Assembly: GCA_965232285.1 (NCBI GenBank) | Contig: CBDDPL010000004.1 | Location: forward strand, 868,001-932,000 | DNA from: Denitrobaculum sp965232285 | GTDB taxonomy: Bacteria > Pseudomonadota > Alphaproteobacteria > Kiloniellales > Kiloniellaceae | Length of the DNA: 64,000 bases | Direction: 5' to 3' | Shown here: positions 1-8,529 of the stretch, piece after piece | Position numbering within the stretch: position 1 is the first letter of the stretch | Layout of the letters: each line of letters opens with the position of its first letter | Position numbers and translations under genes: made by a program | The notes under the pieces: generated by a model | Seen by the model: only the letters and a program-made list of their open reading frames with translations | Told to the model about the DNA's origin: nothing | Databases searched by the model: none

Positions 1-2
1 TG

Positions 3-659
3 CAGGCGAGTATCGAGATGGCCAACAGCGTTGAGAATCTGCTCGGCACCCTGCGGTCCATGCCGCAGTACGTGGAGTGGTTCCAGCAAGCTTTCCCCAA
101 CGACGAAGATCCCGTCACCTTCGATAACTTCGCCAGAGCCATTGAAGCCTTCGAAGCCACGCTGATAACGCCCGCGCCCTTCGATGCTTGGCTGAATGGC
201 GACGATGCCGCCCTCGACGAACGGCAAAAGAGAGGACTTGCGCACTTCATGGATGCCGGCTGTGCGTCCTGTCACGCCGGTGTCAATCTGGGCGGCAATG
301 GCTACTATCCCTTCGGTTTGGTGCAAAAGCCAGGCGCCGACATCCTGCCTGCGGATGACAAAGGGCGCTTCCAGGTCACCGCGACGGCAGACGACGAATA
401 TGTCTTTCGGGCTGCGCCGCTGCGCAACGTGGCGCTGACGGCGCCCTACTTCCACTCTGGCGCGGTCTGGGACCTGAACACGGCTGTTGCGATCATGGCA
501 AATTCGCAACTGGGCGCGAAACTTACGGAGGAAGAGGTCGTCGACATCACGGCGTTTCTTACTTCGCTGACAGGACGGGTTCCGGCAATAGACTATCCCA
601 TTCTGCCCGCTGAAACCGCAACGACACCGCGTCCGGTCCGGGACGTGATTCCCAGGTAA
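3..659 (+). CDS. Di-haem cytochrome c peroxidase, C-terminal part (5' truncated by window edge)
   Basis: The frame is open to the left edge, so the real start lies upstream; only the last 218 residues are seen. A CASCH haem-binding motif begins at about base 261, and the following stretch (APLRNVALTAPYFHSG, about bases 416-463) is characteristic of the C-terminal haem domain of the CcpA/MauG family. Known members reduce periplasmic H2O2 using cytochrome c electrons, or act as related di-haem oxidases. The N-terminal haem domain is outside the window, so peroxidase and MauG-like roles cannot be separated. The next gene is 131 bp away on the same strand. The family call is firm; the exact role is not. 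Confidence 0.88.
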   Translation, partial: QASIEMANSVENLLGTLRSMPQYVEWFQQAFPNDEDPVTFDNFARAIEAFEATLITPAPFDAWLNGDDAALDERQKRGLAHFMDAGCASCHAGVNLGGNGYYPFGLVQKPGADILPADDKGRFQVTATADDEYVFRAAPLRNVALTAPYFHSGAVWDLNTAVAIMANSQLGAKLTEEEVVDITAFLTSLTGRVPAIDYPILPAETATTPRPVRDVIPR

Positions 660-790
660 GAGCGTTTCTTGATCGACCGGCGCAGCCTGCACCGGCGTCG
701 AGGCATTCTGTCCGATTTTCAAGTGAAACAAACTAGTGCGCTTTTCCCACGACAAAGGGAAAGGGCCGAGTTGAGGGGAGGCAAAAAGCC

Positions 791-2158
791 ATGAGACTAA
801 AGCGACTCAACACTGTTTCCGTGGCCACCGTCATAGCGGTTCTGCTGCCTGTGACTGCGCGGGCTGAGACGGTTGCCGTTGATGAGGAGCTGTTGCGGCA
901 ACTCCAGCAGATTATCGAGCAGCAGCAGGAGCAGCTTAAGCAGCAGTCCGACCAACTGAAGTTCCAGGCCGGAACCATCGAGGTGCTCAAGGATCGGGTC
1001 GATCAGCTCGAGGAGGTATCGAGCGAGACTCAGGCCATTGCCACAGAGGCACAGACTGCCGCCGAACAGGCGATTGGCTCGGCGCAACAGGCTGGGAGCC
1101 TCTTCCCAGAGAGAACCGTTACTTCGGGGAGTGACAAGGTCAAGCTCTCTGTTTCTGGTCAGGTCAATCGTGCCGTGAACATCGTCGATGATGGCGACGA
1201 GACAGAGGCGTTCTTCGTCGATAACGATACCTCGAATACCCGCGTCCGCTTCGTCGGTACCGGGAAGGTCGACGAGGAAACGACGCTCGGCACGGTCATC
1301 GAAGTCGGCCTGAGCCCGAACAATTCCTTCGACGTCAGCCAAGACAATGAAACTGCGGATGACTTCATCGACCTGCGCAAGGCGGATATCACGCTGCGCA
1401 ATGACAGCTATGGTCAACTGCTGTTCGGCAAAGGGCAGGCGGCAGCGGACGATACCGCGGAGTATGATCTCTCACTGGTTGCCGGCCCGATCATGTACTC
1501 CGGTGTCAGCGATATCGTTGGCGGCATTCAGTTCACAAATGACGGCGCGCTGACGGGAATCACCGTTGGTAGCGCTTTCTTCAACTTCGACGGCAACCGG
1601 CAGGACCGGGTGCGTTACGATTCGCCTATTCTGGGACCGGGCGTGCAGCTCTCTGTCTCCGCAGGCTCGGACTCACGTTACGATGCAGCGCTCACCTGGG
1701 GCGGTGACTACGGCGACTGGACCGGCGTGGATATTGGTGAGGTCACGACCCTGGGCGCTATTTCGATCCGCGATCCCGATGTGGACAATGTTGACTATCG
1801 TGTCGCCGGATCCTTTTCAGCCCTGCACAATCCGACGGGCCTGAGCGCGACGGTCTCCGCGGGCAGTGACTTCGTGGATGAGGGCGACGATCCTTTCAAT
1901 CTCTATGGAAAACTGGCCTGGGACACGACCTTCTTTGATGTCGGCCCGACCGGTTTCGGTGTTGACTTCACCTATAGCGAGAATGTTTCCGGGCAGGGCG
2001 ACGAGGGACGTTCCGTGGGCTTGTCAGCTATTCAGCTATTCGAAGAGTTTGGGACCGAACTCTATGTTCAGGTGCGCGGGTTCGATCTTGAGCGGGGCAG
2101 CGGCGACGATCCCGACAACATTATCGTTGGGACCACCGGCGCAAGGGTGAAGTTCTGA
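791..2158 (+). CDS. Outer-membrane porin with N-terminal coiled coil
   Basis: 455 residues. A signal peptide ends near residue 25 (VTARA-ET). Residues about 30-95 form a Gln/Glu-rich heptad-like coiled coil, followed by about 350 residues of alternating polar/hydrophobic strands rich in Gly, Asp and Tyr, as in beta-barrels. The protein ends in Phe, the usual C-terminal signal for BAM-dependent insertion. A periplasmic coiled coil before a barrel is known in several porin families, including DcaP-like trimeric porins, where it may help trimerise or touch peptidoglycan. The start follows GGGGAGG with good spacing. The stop overlaps the start of a small lipoprotein gene. Substrate is unknown. 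Confidence 0.8.
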   Translation: MRLKRLNTVSVATVIAVLLPVTARAETVAVDEELLRQLQQIIEQQQEQLKQQSDQLKFQAGTIEVLKDRVDQLEEVSSETQAIATEAQTAAEQAIGSAQQAGSLFPERTVTSGSDKVKLSVSGQVNRAVNIVDDGDETEAFFVDNDTSNTRVRFVGTGKVDEETTLGTVIEVGLSPNNSFDVSQDNETADDFIDLRKADITLRNDSYGQLLFGKGQAAADDTAEYDLSLVAGPIMYSGVSDIVGGIQFTNDGALTGITVGSAFFNFDGNRQDRVRYDSPILGPGVQLSVSAGSDSRYDAALTWGGDYGDWTGVDIGEVTTLGAISIRDPDVDNVDYRVAGSFSALHNPTGLSATVSAGSDFVDEGDDPFNLYGKLAWDTTFFDVGPTGFGVDFTYSENVSGQGDEGRSVGLSAIQLFEEFGTELYVQVRGFDLERGSGDDPDNIIVGTTGARVKF

Positions 2159-2361
2159 TGCGTGTCTTCGTGATGCTGCTCGCCTGTCTTGCCGTGACCG
2201 CCTGTTCCGGTGTCGAGATCAAGCAGGGCGAGAAATCGCATGCCCGCCGGGAAATCCCACCGGGTCCCGGTGTTCTGACCGGCGCGCAGGGGGAGTTCAC
2301 GATCTTCCGTCTGAAAGAGAAGCCACCGGCGGTGCGTGGCGAAGAGACGCCATCCGAGTAG
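2158..2361 (+). CDS. Small lipoprotein, function unknown
   Basis: 67 residues. A hydrophobic signal peptide runs into a lipobox (LAVTAC), giving a mature lipidated protein of only about 52 residues that is charged and proline-rich. Its ATG shares one base with the stop codon of the porin gene, so the two are translationally coupled. An accessory role to the porin (assembly or anchoring) is inference from this coupling only. I recognise no domain. Confidence 0.7.
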   Translation: MRVFVMLLACLAVTACSGVEIKQGEKSHARREIPPGPGVLTGAQGEFTIFRLKEKPPAVRGEETPSE

Positions 2362-2370
2362 CCGCGGAAA

Positions 2371-2387
2371 ATGTCATAACAATGTCA
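2371..2387 (+). promoter_or_regulatory. Direct repeat ATGTCA with 11-bp period upstream of the arginine transporter
   Basis: ATGTCA occurs at 2371-2376 and again at 2382-2387, one helical turn apart, in the 117-bp gap before the YfcC-type transporter. Phased direct repeats can be activator sites. No regulator is identified and it may be chance. Confidence 0.25.
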
Positions 2388-2421
2388 AAGAACTGACTGG
2401 CGCTTCCTGACACAATATCTG

Positions 2422-2458
2422 CGCAACCGCCTCGAATGATTGCGATTTCGAGGTTGCG
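2422..2458 (+). promoter_or_regulatory. Hairpin in the 5' leader of the arginine/arc operon
   Basis: CCTCGAA (2430-2436) pairs with TTCGAGG (2447-2453), and the stem continues with CGCAA (2422-2426) against TTGCG (2454-2458) past a three-base bulge. It ends 5 bases before the GAAAGG ribosome-binding site of the next gene, with no T-run. It could be an operator or a leader structure affecting translation; which one is not visible. Confidence 0.4.
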
Positions 2459-2478
2459 GAACAGAAAGGCGTGACGTG

Positions 2479-3894
2479 ATGAAACTGAAATTTCCGAGTG
2501 CCTATACGATTTTGTTCGGCCTGATTATCGCAGTGGCCATCGCGACCTGGTTCGTCCCGGCCGGACAATATGACCGGGAGCAGAACGAGGCCCTGGGCAA
2601 GGAAGTGCCGATCCCGGGCACCTACAAAGAAGTCGATCCCAATCCTCAAGGCTTTGCCGATGTGGTGCTGGCGCCGATCGCAGGTTTCTTCGATCCGGGC
2701 AGCTATGAAGCCCGTGCCATTGACGTTGCGCTCTTCGTTCTGATCATCGGTGGTTTTCTTGGAATCGTGACCAAGACAGGCGCGATCGACGCGGGCATCG
2801 AAAGGGCCATGACCCGTATGAGAGGCCGGGAGAAGTGGATGATCCCGATCCTCATGGCGCTATTCGCCGCCGGTGGGACTATCTACGGTATGGCCGAGGA
2901 GTCTCTGGCCTTCTACAGCCTGATCATTCCCGTGATGATTGCGGCCCGCTATGACGCAGTGACGGGCGTCGCCATTATCATGCTGGGGGCCGGGGTTGGA
3001 ACTCTCGGCTCGACGATCAACCCCTTCGCGACAGTGATCGCGGCGAATGCGGCGGGTGTGCCCTTTACCGACGGTATCGTGCTCCGCTTTGTGATTTTGA
3101 TTCTCTGTTGGCTCGCCTGTGTCATCTACGTCATGCGCTATGCGGAGCGGGTGAGGCAAGACCCGACGGCCTCCATCGTTGCGGACCGGCGGGAGTCCAA
3201 CGAAGCGCACTTTCTCAAAGGCCGTGAGGTTGCGGCTGACTCGCATGCGCTGGACTTTACGCTCACCCGAAAGATTGTCCTGGTGATTTTTGCGCTGTCC
3301 TTTGCGGTGATGATCTGGGGTGTCTCGGCCGGCGGCTGGTGGATGGCGGAGATGTCCGGTTTTTTCATCGTCGCGTCGATCCTTGTGGGTGTCATCGCAC
3401 GCATGAGCGAAGAGGACTTTACCAATACCTTCGTCGACGGTGCCCGCGATCTGCTGGGGGTCGCGCTGGTCATCGGTATCGCCCGTGGCATCGTCGTGGT
3501 GATGGATGCGGGCAATATGACCGACACCATTCTGTTCTGGGCGGAAGGCGCGGTCAGCGGTCTGCCGGCCGTGGGCTTCATCAACACCATGTTCGGCCTT
3601 GAGGTGCTGCTATCTTTCTTCGTGCCCTCCTCGTCGGGCCTGGCCGTGCTCACCATGCCGATCATGGCGCCGCTGGCGGACTTTGCCGGCGTTCCGCGGG
3701 ATCTTGTCGTGACGGCCTATCAGTCGGCCAGCGGCCTGGTGAACCTGATCAACCCGACCTTCGCCGTGGTGATGGGCGGGCTGGCGCTGGGGCGGGTGCC
3801 CTACGAGCGCTGGCTGCGCTTCATGTGGCCGCTGCTGGTGATCTTGACGGTCATCATCATGGTCACGATCAGCGCCGCGACCCTTTTGGGCTAG
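2479..3894 (+). CDS. YfcC/ArcD2-type inner-membrane carrier, probably for arginine/ornithine or another basic amino acid
   Basis: 471 residues, polytopic, with about 12 hydrophobic segments. It resembles the YfcC / C4-dicarboxylate anaerobic carrier-like family, members of which act as ArcD-type transporters in streptococcal arginine deiminase loci. The start is placed at 2479 rather than an in-frame ATG at 2440, because it follows GAAAGG and begins MKLKFPS just before the first membrane helix. It is the first gene of a + strand run leading to arcA, which suggests arginine import or arginine/ornithine exchange. The substrate is inferred from the neighbours only. Confidence 0.72.
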   Translation: MKLKFPSAYTILFGLIIAVAIATWFVPAGQYDREQNEALGKEVPIPGTYKEVDPNPQGFADVVLAPIAGFFDPGSYEARAIDVALFVLIIGGFLGIVTKTGAIDAGIERAMTRMRGREKWMIPILMALFAAGGTIYGMAEESLAFYSLIIPVMIAARYDAVTGVAIIMLGAGVGTLGSTINPFATVIAANAAGVPFTDGIVLRFVILILCWLACVIYVMRYAERVRQDPTASIVADRRESNEAHFLKGREVAADSHALDFTLTRKIVLVIFALSFAVMIWGVSAGGWWMAEMSGFFIVASILVGVIARMSEEDFTNTFVDGARDLLGVALVIGIARGIVVVMDAGNMTDTILFWAEGAVSGLPAVGFINTMFGLEVLLSFFVPSSSGLAVLTMPIMAPLADFAGVPRDLVVTAYQSASGLVNLINPTFAVVMGGLALGRVPYERWLRFMWPLLVILTVIIMVTISAATLLG

Positions 3895-3936
3895 AGCTCG
3901 CGTGTATCAGGAAACTCCAGAACGGTGTCGTGATCG

Positions 3937-5292
3937 ATGAACAGCGAGTCACAATTGGCTGATGGGTCCGCGCCACGGGTTGCGGGTCTGGGCCTGATCG
4001 CCTGCACTGCTCTCGTGGTGGGCAACATGATCGGCTCCGGCATCTTCCTGTTGCCGGCGGCTCTGGCCGCCTACGGTCCGATCTCGCTTGCCGGGTGGGG
4101 TGTGACCGCCGCTGGTGCGCTGGTTCTGGCGCTGATTTTCGGGCGGCTTGCGCGCCTTTCCCCCCGCACCGGTGGTCCCTACGCCTTTGCCCGCGACGGA
4201 TTTGGAGATTTCGCGGGTTTCCTTGTCGCCTGGGGCTATTGGATTGCGCTTTGGTCCGGGAATGCGGCCGTTGCCGTCGCTTTTGCGGGTTATCTCGGCT
4301 TTCTGATCCCCAGCGTCGGATCCAGCCCGCTGGCGGGCCTTGCCGCTGCGCTGGGTGCCATCTGGATTTTGACCGGCCTGAACATCCGGGGCGTCAGGGA
4401 GGCTGGGATTGTTCAGACCCTCACAACGGGTATGAAGCTGTTTCCGCTTCTTGCGCTGATCGTTCTTGGTATCGTCCATGTGGATATCGCGAATTTTACG
4501 CCGGTCAACAGCAGCGAGGTCAGCGCGATTTCGGCGATTTCGGCCTGCGCGGCGCTGACGCTTTGGGCCTTTTTGGGGCTGGAATCCGCGACCGTGCCGG
4601 CGGGCGATGTTCAGCAGCCGGAGCGGACAATCCCGACGGCGACAATCGCGGGCACGCTGTTGGCGGCGGGTGTCTACATAGCGGTCACTGTGGTGGCTTT
4701 GGGCGTTATCCCCTCTGCAGAACTCGAGGGCTCGAACGCGCCTCTGGCATTGGTGGCCGGAGCGATCTGGGGCACAGGCGGCGCTTTGGTGATCGCTCTG
4801 GGTGCCTGTGTTTCGACCTTCGGCACACTGAACGGCTTTACGCTGCTTACCGGGCAGGTGCCTCTGGGGGCTGCGCAAGATGGTGTGTTTCCGCGCGCCT
4901 TCGGAGGCTTGAGCGCGACCGGCACACCGGTCTTCGGCCTGGTGGTCTCCAGTATTCTGGCCAGCGTTCTGATCTGCATGAGCTTTAGCGAAAACCTTGC
5001 TGACCAGTTCGAGTTCATCATTCTGCTGGCGACGCTCTCAACCCTGTTCCCTTATCTGCTTTGCGCTTTGGTCGAACTGGCCTTGCTGGCCCGCGACAGG
5101 AACCGGGCTGCGCCACGGGAGATGCTGAAGATCTCTGTCCTCGCGGCTCTGGGCTTTCTCTATTCAATCTGGGCGATTTACGGCGCGGGAGCGGAGGTCG
5201 TGTTCTACGGCTTCCTGCTCCTGATGGCCGGTTTGCCCATTCATGTCTGGCAATGTTGGACGAAACGGACCGTTTCCAGCAAGGGAGGATGA
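3937..5292 (+). CDS. APC-family amino acid antiporter, AdiC/ArcD-like
   Basis: 451 residues with 12 predicted membrane helices. The first helix carries GNMIGSGIF (about residues 28-36), matching the substrate-backbone-binding GSG motif of APC transporters such as AdiC. Known relatives exchange arginine for agmatine or ornithine. The stop codon overlaps an alternative upstream ATG of arcA, and the gene sits directly before arcABC, so arginine/ornithine exchange is the likely role. It is the second arginine-type transporter in the operon. Confidence 0.78.
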   Translation: MNSESQLADGSAPRVAGLGLIACTALVVGNMIGSGIFLLPAALAAYGPISLAGWGVTAAGALVLALIFGRLARLSPRTGGPYAFARDGFGDFAGFLVAWGYWIALWSGNAAVAVAFAGYLGFLIPSVGSSPLAGLAAALGAIWILTGLNIRGVREAGIVQTLTTGMKLFPLLALIVLGIVHVDIANFTPVNSSEVSAISAISACAALTLWAFLGLESATVPAGDVQQPERTIPTATIAGTLLAAGVYIAVTVVALGVIPSAELEGSNAPLALVAGAIWGTGGALVIALGACVSTFGTLNGFTLLTGQVPLGAAQDGVFPRAFGGLSATGTPVFGLVVSSILASVLICMSFSENLADQFEFIILLATLSTLFPYLLCALVELALLARDRNRAAPREMLKISVLAALGFLYSIWAIYGAGAEVVFYGFLLLMAGLPIHVWQCWTKRTVSSKGG

Positions 5293-5297
5293 GGCTT

Positions 5298-6527
5298 ATG
5301 ACAGGTTTTGGCGCACATTCTGAAATTGGCAAACTACGCAAGGTGATGGTCTGCGAACCGGGGCTCGCCCACTCCCGCCTGACCCCTGCGAACGCGGCCG
5401 AGCTGCTCTATGACGATGTCCTCTGGGTGCACCAGGCCCGAACCGACCACGCCGACTTCCGCATGAAGATGGAAGAGCGCGGGGTCGAGGTGCTCGAGTT
5501 TCACGACCTGCTGGCGGCCACACTCAGTGACCCGGCGGCGCGGAAATGGGTTCTGGACCGGCGCATCACCGAAAACCAGGTTGGTGTCGGCATGCTGAAT
5601 GAGCTGCGCGGCTGGCTGAACGAACTCCCGGCCAAGGAGCTGGCGGTCTTTCTGGTCGGCGGTATCGCGGTTGAGGATATGCCCTTCACGCCGTCGGGCA
5701 TGTTCGGCAGCTACCTGGGTACGCACGGCTTTGTCATTCCGCCCATTCCGAACACGCAGTTCACCCGCGACAACAGTTGCTGGATCTATGGCGGGGTGAC
5801 GGTCAACCCCATGTTCTGGCCCGCACGGCGGCCCGAGACGATGCTGGTGACCGCCATCTACAAGTTCCATCCCGACTTCAAGGACGGGGATTTCGAGATC
5901 TGGTGGGGCGACCCTGACGTCGATCACGGGCCGGCCACCGTCGAAGGCGGCGATGTCATGCCCTGGGGCAATGGCAGCGTCCTGATCGGGATGGGCGAAC
6001 GCACCAGCCCGCAGGCTGTCGGCCAGGTGGCCAAGGCGCTTTTTGCCAGGGGTGCGGCGGAGCGCGTCGTCGCCTGTCAGATGCCGCGCAGCCGGGCCGC
6101 GATGCACCTGGACACGGTCTTCAGCCACTGCGACCGGGAGACTGCCACGGCCTTCCTGGAAGTCTGCGACGAGATCACCTGCATCAGCCTGCGTCCCGGC
6201 GACAAGGAAGGCACGATCGACTTCCGTCGCGAAGAAAAGCACCTCTTCGACGTCGCCGCGGAATGTCTGGGCATCAAGAAGTTGAACATCGTCCAGACCG
6301 GCGGCGATGCCTTCAATCAGGAGCGCGAACAATGGGATGACGGCAACAACGTTGTCGCGCTCGAACCCGGCGTCGTCGTCGCCTACGACCGCAACACCTA
6401 CACCAACACCCTGCTGCGCAAGGCGGGGATCGAGGTCATCACCATTTCCGGATCCGAACTTGGCCGTGGTCGCGGCGGCGGGCACTGCATGACCTGTCCG
6501 ATCTGGCGCGATCCGGTCGATTATTGA
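5298..6527 (+). CDS. arcA: Arginine deiminase
   Basis: 409 residues, normal for the family. It hydrolyses arginine to citrulline and ammonia, the first step of the arginine deiminase pathway. Visible signatures are FTRDN (substrate-binding region), EGGDV, and the C-terminal GGGHCMTCP containing the catalytic cysteine. I chose the ATG at 5298 because AAGGGAGG lies nine bases upstream; an in-frame ATG at 5289 overlaps the preceding stop and is too close to the ribosome-binding site. arcB follows after 19 bp. Confidence 0.96.
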   Translation: MTGFGAHSEIGKLRKVMVCEPGLAHSRLTPANAAELLYDDVLWVHQARTDHADFRMKMEERGVEVLEFHDLLAATLSDPAARKWVLDRRITENQVGVGMLNELRGWLNELPAKELAVFLVGGIAVEDMPFTPSGMFGSYLGTHGFVIPPIPNTQFTRDNSCWIYGGVTVNPMFWPARRPETMLVTAIYKFHPDFKDGDFEIWWGDPDVDHGPATVEGGDVMPWGNGSVLIGMGERTSPQAVGQVAKALFARGAAERVVACQMPRSRAAMHLDTVFSHCDRETATAFLEVCDEITCISLRPGDKEGTIDFRREEKHLFDVAAECLGIKKLNIVQTGGDAFNQEREQWDDGNNVVALEPGVVVAYDRNTYTNTLLRKAGIEVITISGSELGRGRGGGHCMTCPIWRDPVDY

Positions 6528-6546
6528 TAAACGGAGGACATCTGAC

Positions 6547-7548
6547 ATGGCTTTCAATCTCAAAGGCCGCAGCTTTCTGAAGCTCCTGGACTTCGATCAG
6601 CGCGAGTTGCGCTACCTGCTTGACCTGTCGCGCGACCTGAAACGCGCAAAGTATTCGGGTACGGAGCAAAAGCACCTGACGGGCAAGAACATCTGCCTGA
6701 TCTTCGAGAAAACCTCGACCCGCACAATGTGTGCGTTTGAAGTCGCGGCGATGGATCAGGGCGCCGGCGTGACCTATCTCGGGCCGTCGGGTTCGCAGAT
6801 CGGGCATAAGGAAAGCATGAAGGATACGGCCCGCGTGCTCGGCCGCATGTATGACGGCATCGAGTACCGCGGCTTCGGGCAGGATCTGGTCCAGACGCTG
6901 GCGAGCTACGCCGGCGTGCCCGTGTTCAACGGGCTGACCGATGAATTCCATCCGACTCAGATGCTGGCTGATCTGCTGACCATGCAAGAGCATGCCGAGA
7001 AACCGCTGCACGACATCAGCTATGCTTACGTCGGCGATGCGCGTTCCAACATGGGGCACTCGCTGATGATCGCGGGCTGTCTCATGGGAATGGATGTGCG
7101 GATCGCCTCCCCGAAGGAGCTCTGGCCCACGGCGGAGTTCCGCGGTCCGGCCGAAGAGGCGGCGGCCAAGTATGGCGCCAAACTGACCATCACCGACGAC
7201 CCCAAAGAAGCGGTCAAGGACGTCGATTTCATCCACACCGATGTCTGGGTCTCGATGGGTGAGCCAGCCGAGGTCTGGGAAAGCCGTATCGCGCAGTTGA
7301 CGCCTTTCCAGGTCAACGCGGAACTGATGGCCGCCACGGGCAAGGCGAGCACGAAATTTATGCACTGCCTGCCGGCCTTCCACAACACCGAGACCAAAGT
7401 CGGTCAGGACATCTCGGAGAAGTTTGGCATTACCGAGATGGAAGTGACCGAAGAGGTCTTCGAAAGCCCTGCAGGGATCCAGTTCGAGCAGGCCGAAAAT
7501 CGGATGCACACCATCAAGGCCGTTCTGGTCGCGACCCTGGGGAGCTGA
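6547..7548 (+). CDS. arcB: Ornithine carbamoyltransferase, catabolic
   Basis: 333 residues. It converts citrulline plus phosphate to ornithine and carbamoyl phosphate when acting catabolically. The carbamoyl-phosphate motif reads STRTM rather than the usual STRTR. The HPTQ motif and HCLP (ornithine-binding cysteine region) are intact, and the rest closely follows the long catabolic OTC type of Pseudomonas. The GGAGG ribosome-binding site is at 6533-6537. Its place between arcA and arcC supports the catabolic role over an anabolic ArgF. Confidence 0.95.
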   Translation: MAFNLKGRSFLKLLDFDQRELRYLLDLSRDLKRAKYSGTEQKHLTGKNICLIFEKTSTRTMCAFEVAAMDQGAGVTYLGPSGSQIGHKESMKDTARVLGRMYDGIEYRGFGQDLVQTLASYAGVPVFNGLTDEFHPTQMLADLLTMQEHAEKPLHDISYAYVGDARSNMGHSLMIAGCLMGMDVRIASPKELWPTAEFRGPAEEAAAKYGAKLTITDDPKEAVKDVDFIHTDVWVSMGEPAEVWESRIAQLTPFQVNAELMAATGKASTKFMHCLPAFHNTETKVGQDISEKFGITEMEVTEEVFESPAGIQFEQAENRMHTIKAVLVATLGS

Positions 7549-7551
7549 AAC

Positions 7552-8484
7552 ATGCGTATCGTGGTCGCTCTGGGCGGGAATGCGCTGCTGCGGCGGGGCC
7601 AGGCTCTGACCGCCGAAAACCAGCGGGAGAACACGGCGGTGGCCGCCGAGGCCCTGGCCAAGATCGCTCTGGATCATGAGTTGATTGTGACCCACGGCAA
7701 TGGTCCGCAGGTTGGCCTTCTGGCGCTGCAGGGCAACGCCTATAAACCCGATGAAGCCTATCCGCTGGATGTTCTCGGCGCCGAGACCGAAGGCATGATC
7801 GGCTACATGATCGAGCAGGAGCTGGGCAACCGGCTCCCTCAAGAGACACCGCTTGCCACTCTGCTTACCATGGTCGAAGTGGATAGAGGCGATCCCGCTT
7901 TTGCCGATCCGACCAAGTTCGTGGGGCCGGTCTATGATAAGGCCGAAGCGGACCGGATCGCCGCGGAGAAGGGCTGGCAGATGCGCGCGGATGACGAGAA
8001 ATGGCGCCGTGTCGTCCCATCTCCCCTGCCGCAGCGCATCTTCCAGATCCGTCCGGTTCGCTGGCTGGTCGAGAAGGGCACCGTCGTCATCTGTGCGGGT
8101 GGCGGCGGAATTCCGACCGCTTACAACGCGCAAGGTAGTCTGGAAGGGGTCGAGGCCGTGATTGACAAGGATCTGGCATCCGAGCTTCTGGCGCGGGAGA
8201 TTGAAGCCGATCTCTTCATTGCCGCCACGGATGCGGATGCCGTATATCTGGATTGGGGAACGTCGGATCAGCGGGCGATCAAGACCGCTTCGCCCGCCGC
8301 GCTGGCTGGTATCGATTTTGCCGCCGGATCTATGGGCCCCAAGGTCGATGCGGCCTGCCAATTTGTCCGGAAGCTGGGTAAGACTGCGGCAATTGGTGCC
8401 CTGGCCGATCTCGAAGGAATCGTGTCTGGTCAAAAGGGCACACAGATTTCCTCATCTGCGTCGCATGTCACATTTCATGAATAA
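7552..8484 (+). CDS. arcC: Carbamate kinase
   Basis: 310 residues, amino-acid-kinase fold. It transfers phosphate from carbamoyl phosphate to ADP, the ATP-yielding step of arginine fermentation. The N-terminal VALGGNALL and the THGNGPQVG loop are the family signatures. It starts three bases after the arcB stop. Only 45 bp, without a visible terminator, separate it from the V-type ATPase genes, so the ATP producer and the ATP-driven pump may share a transcript. Confidence 0.95.
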   Translation: MRIVVALGGNALLRRGQALTAENQRENTAVAAEALAKIALDHELIVTHGNGPQVGLLALQGNAYKPDEAYPLDVLGAETEGMIGYMIEQELGNRLPQETPLATLLTMVEVDRGDPAFADPTKFVGPVYDKAEADRIAAEKGWQMRADDEKWRRVVPSPLPQRIFQIRPVRWLVEKGTVVICAGGGGIPTAYNAQGSLEGVEAVIDKDLASELLAREIEADLFIAATDADAVYLDWGTSDQRAIKTASPAALAGIDFAAGSMGPKVDAACQFVRKLGKTAAIGALADLEGIVSGQKGTQISSSASHVTFHE

Positions 8485-8529
8485 ACGCCTGTCGAAGCGG
8501 CGTAAAAGTTCAAGGAAGAAGGCAGCTCA

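Noticed and set aside
748..767. Weak hairpin TTTCCC...GGGAAA before the porin gene
   Set aside because: Only six pairs and no T-run; not enough to call a terminator or operator.
6439..8433. 664-codon open frame on the - strand opposite arcB and arcC
   Set aside because: It lies antisense to two well-supported enzymes, has no recognisable domain and shows the His/Arg-rich composition typical of reversed high-GC coding sequence.
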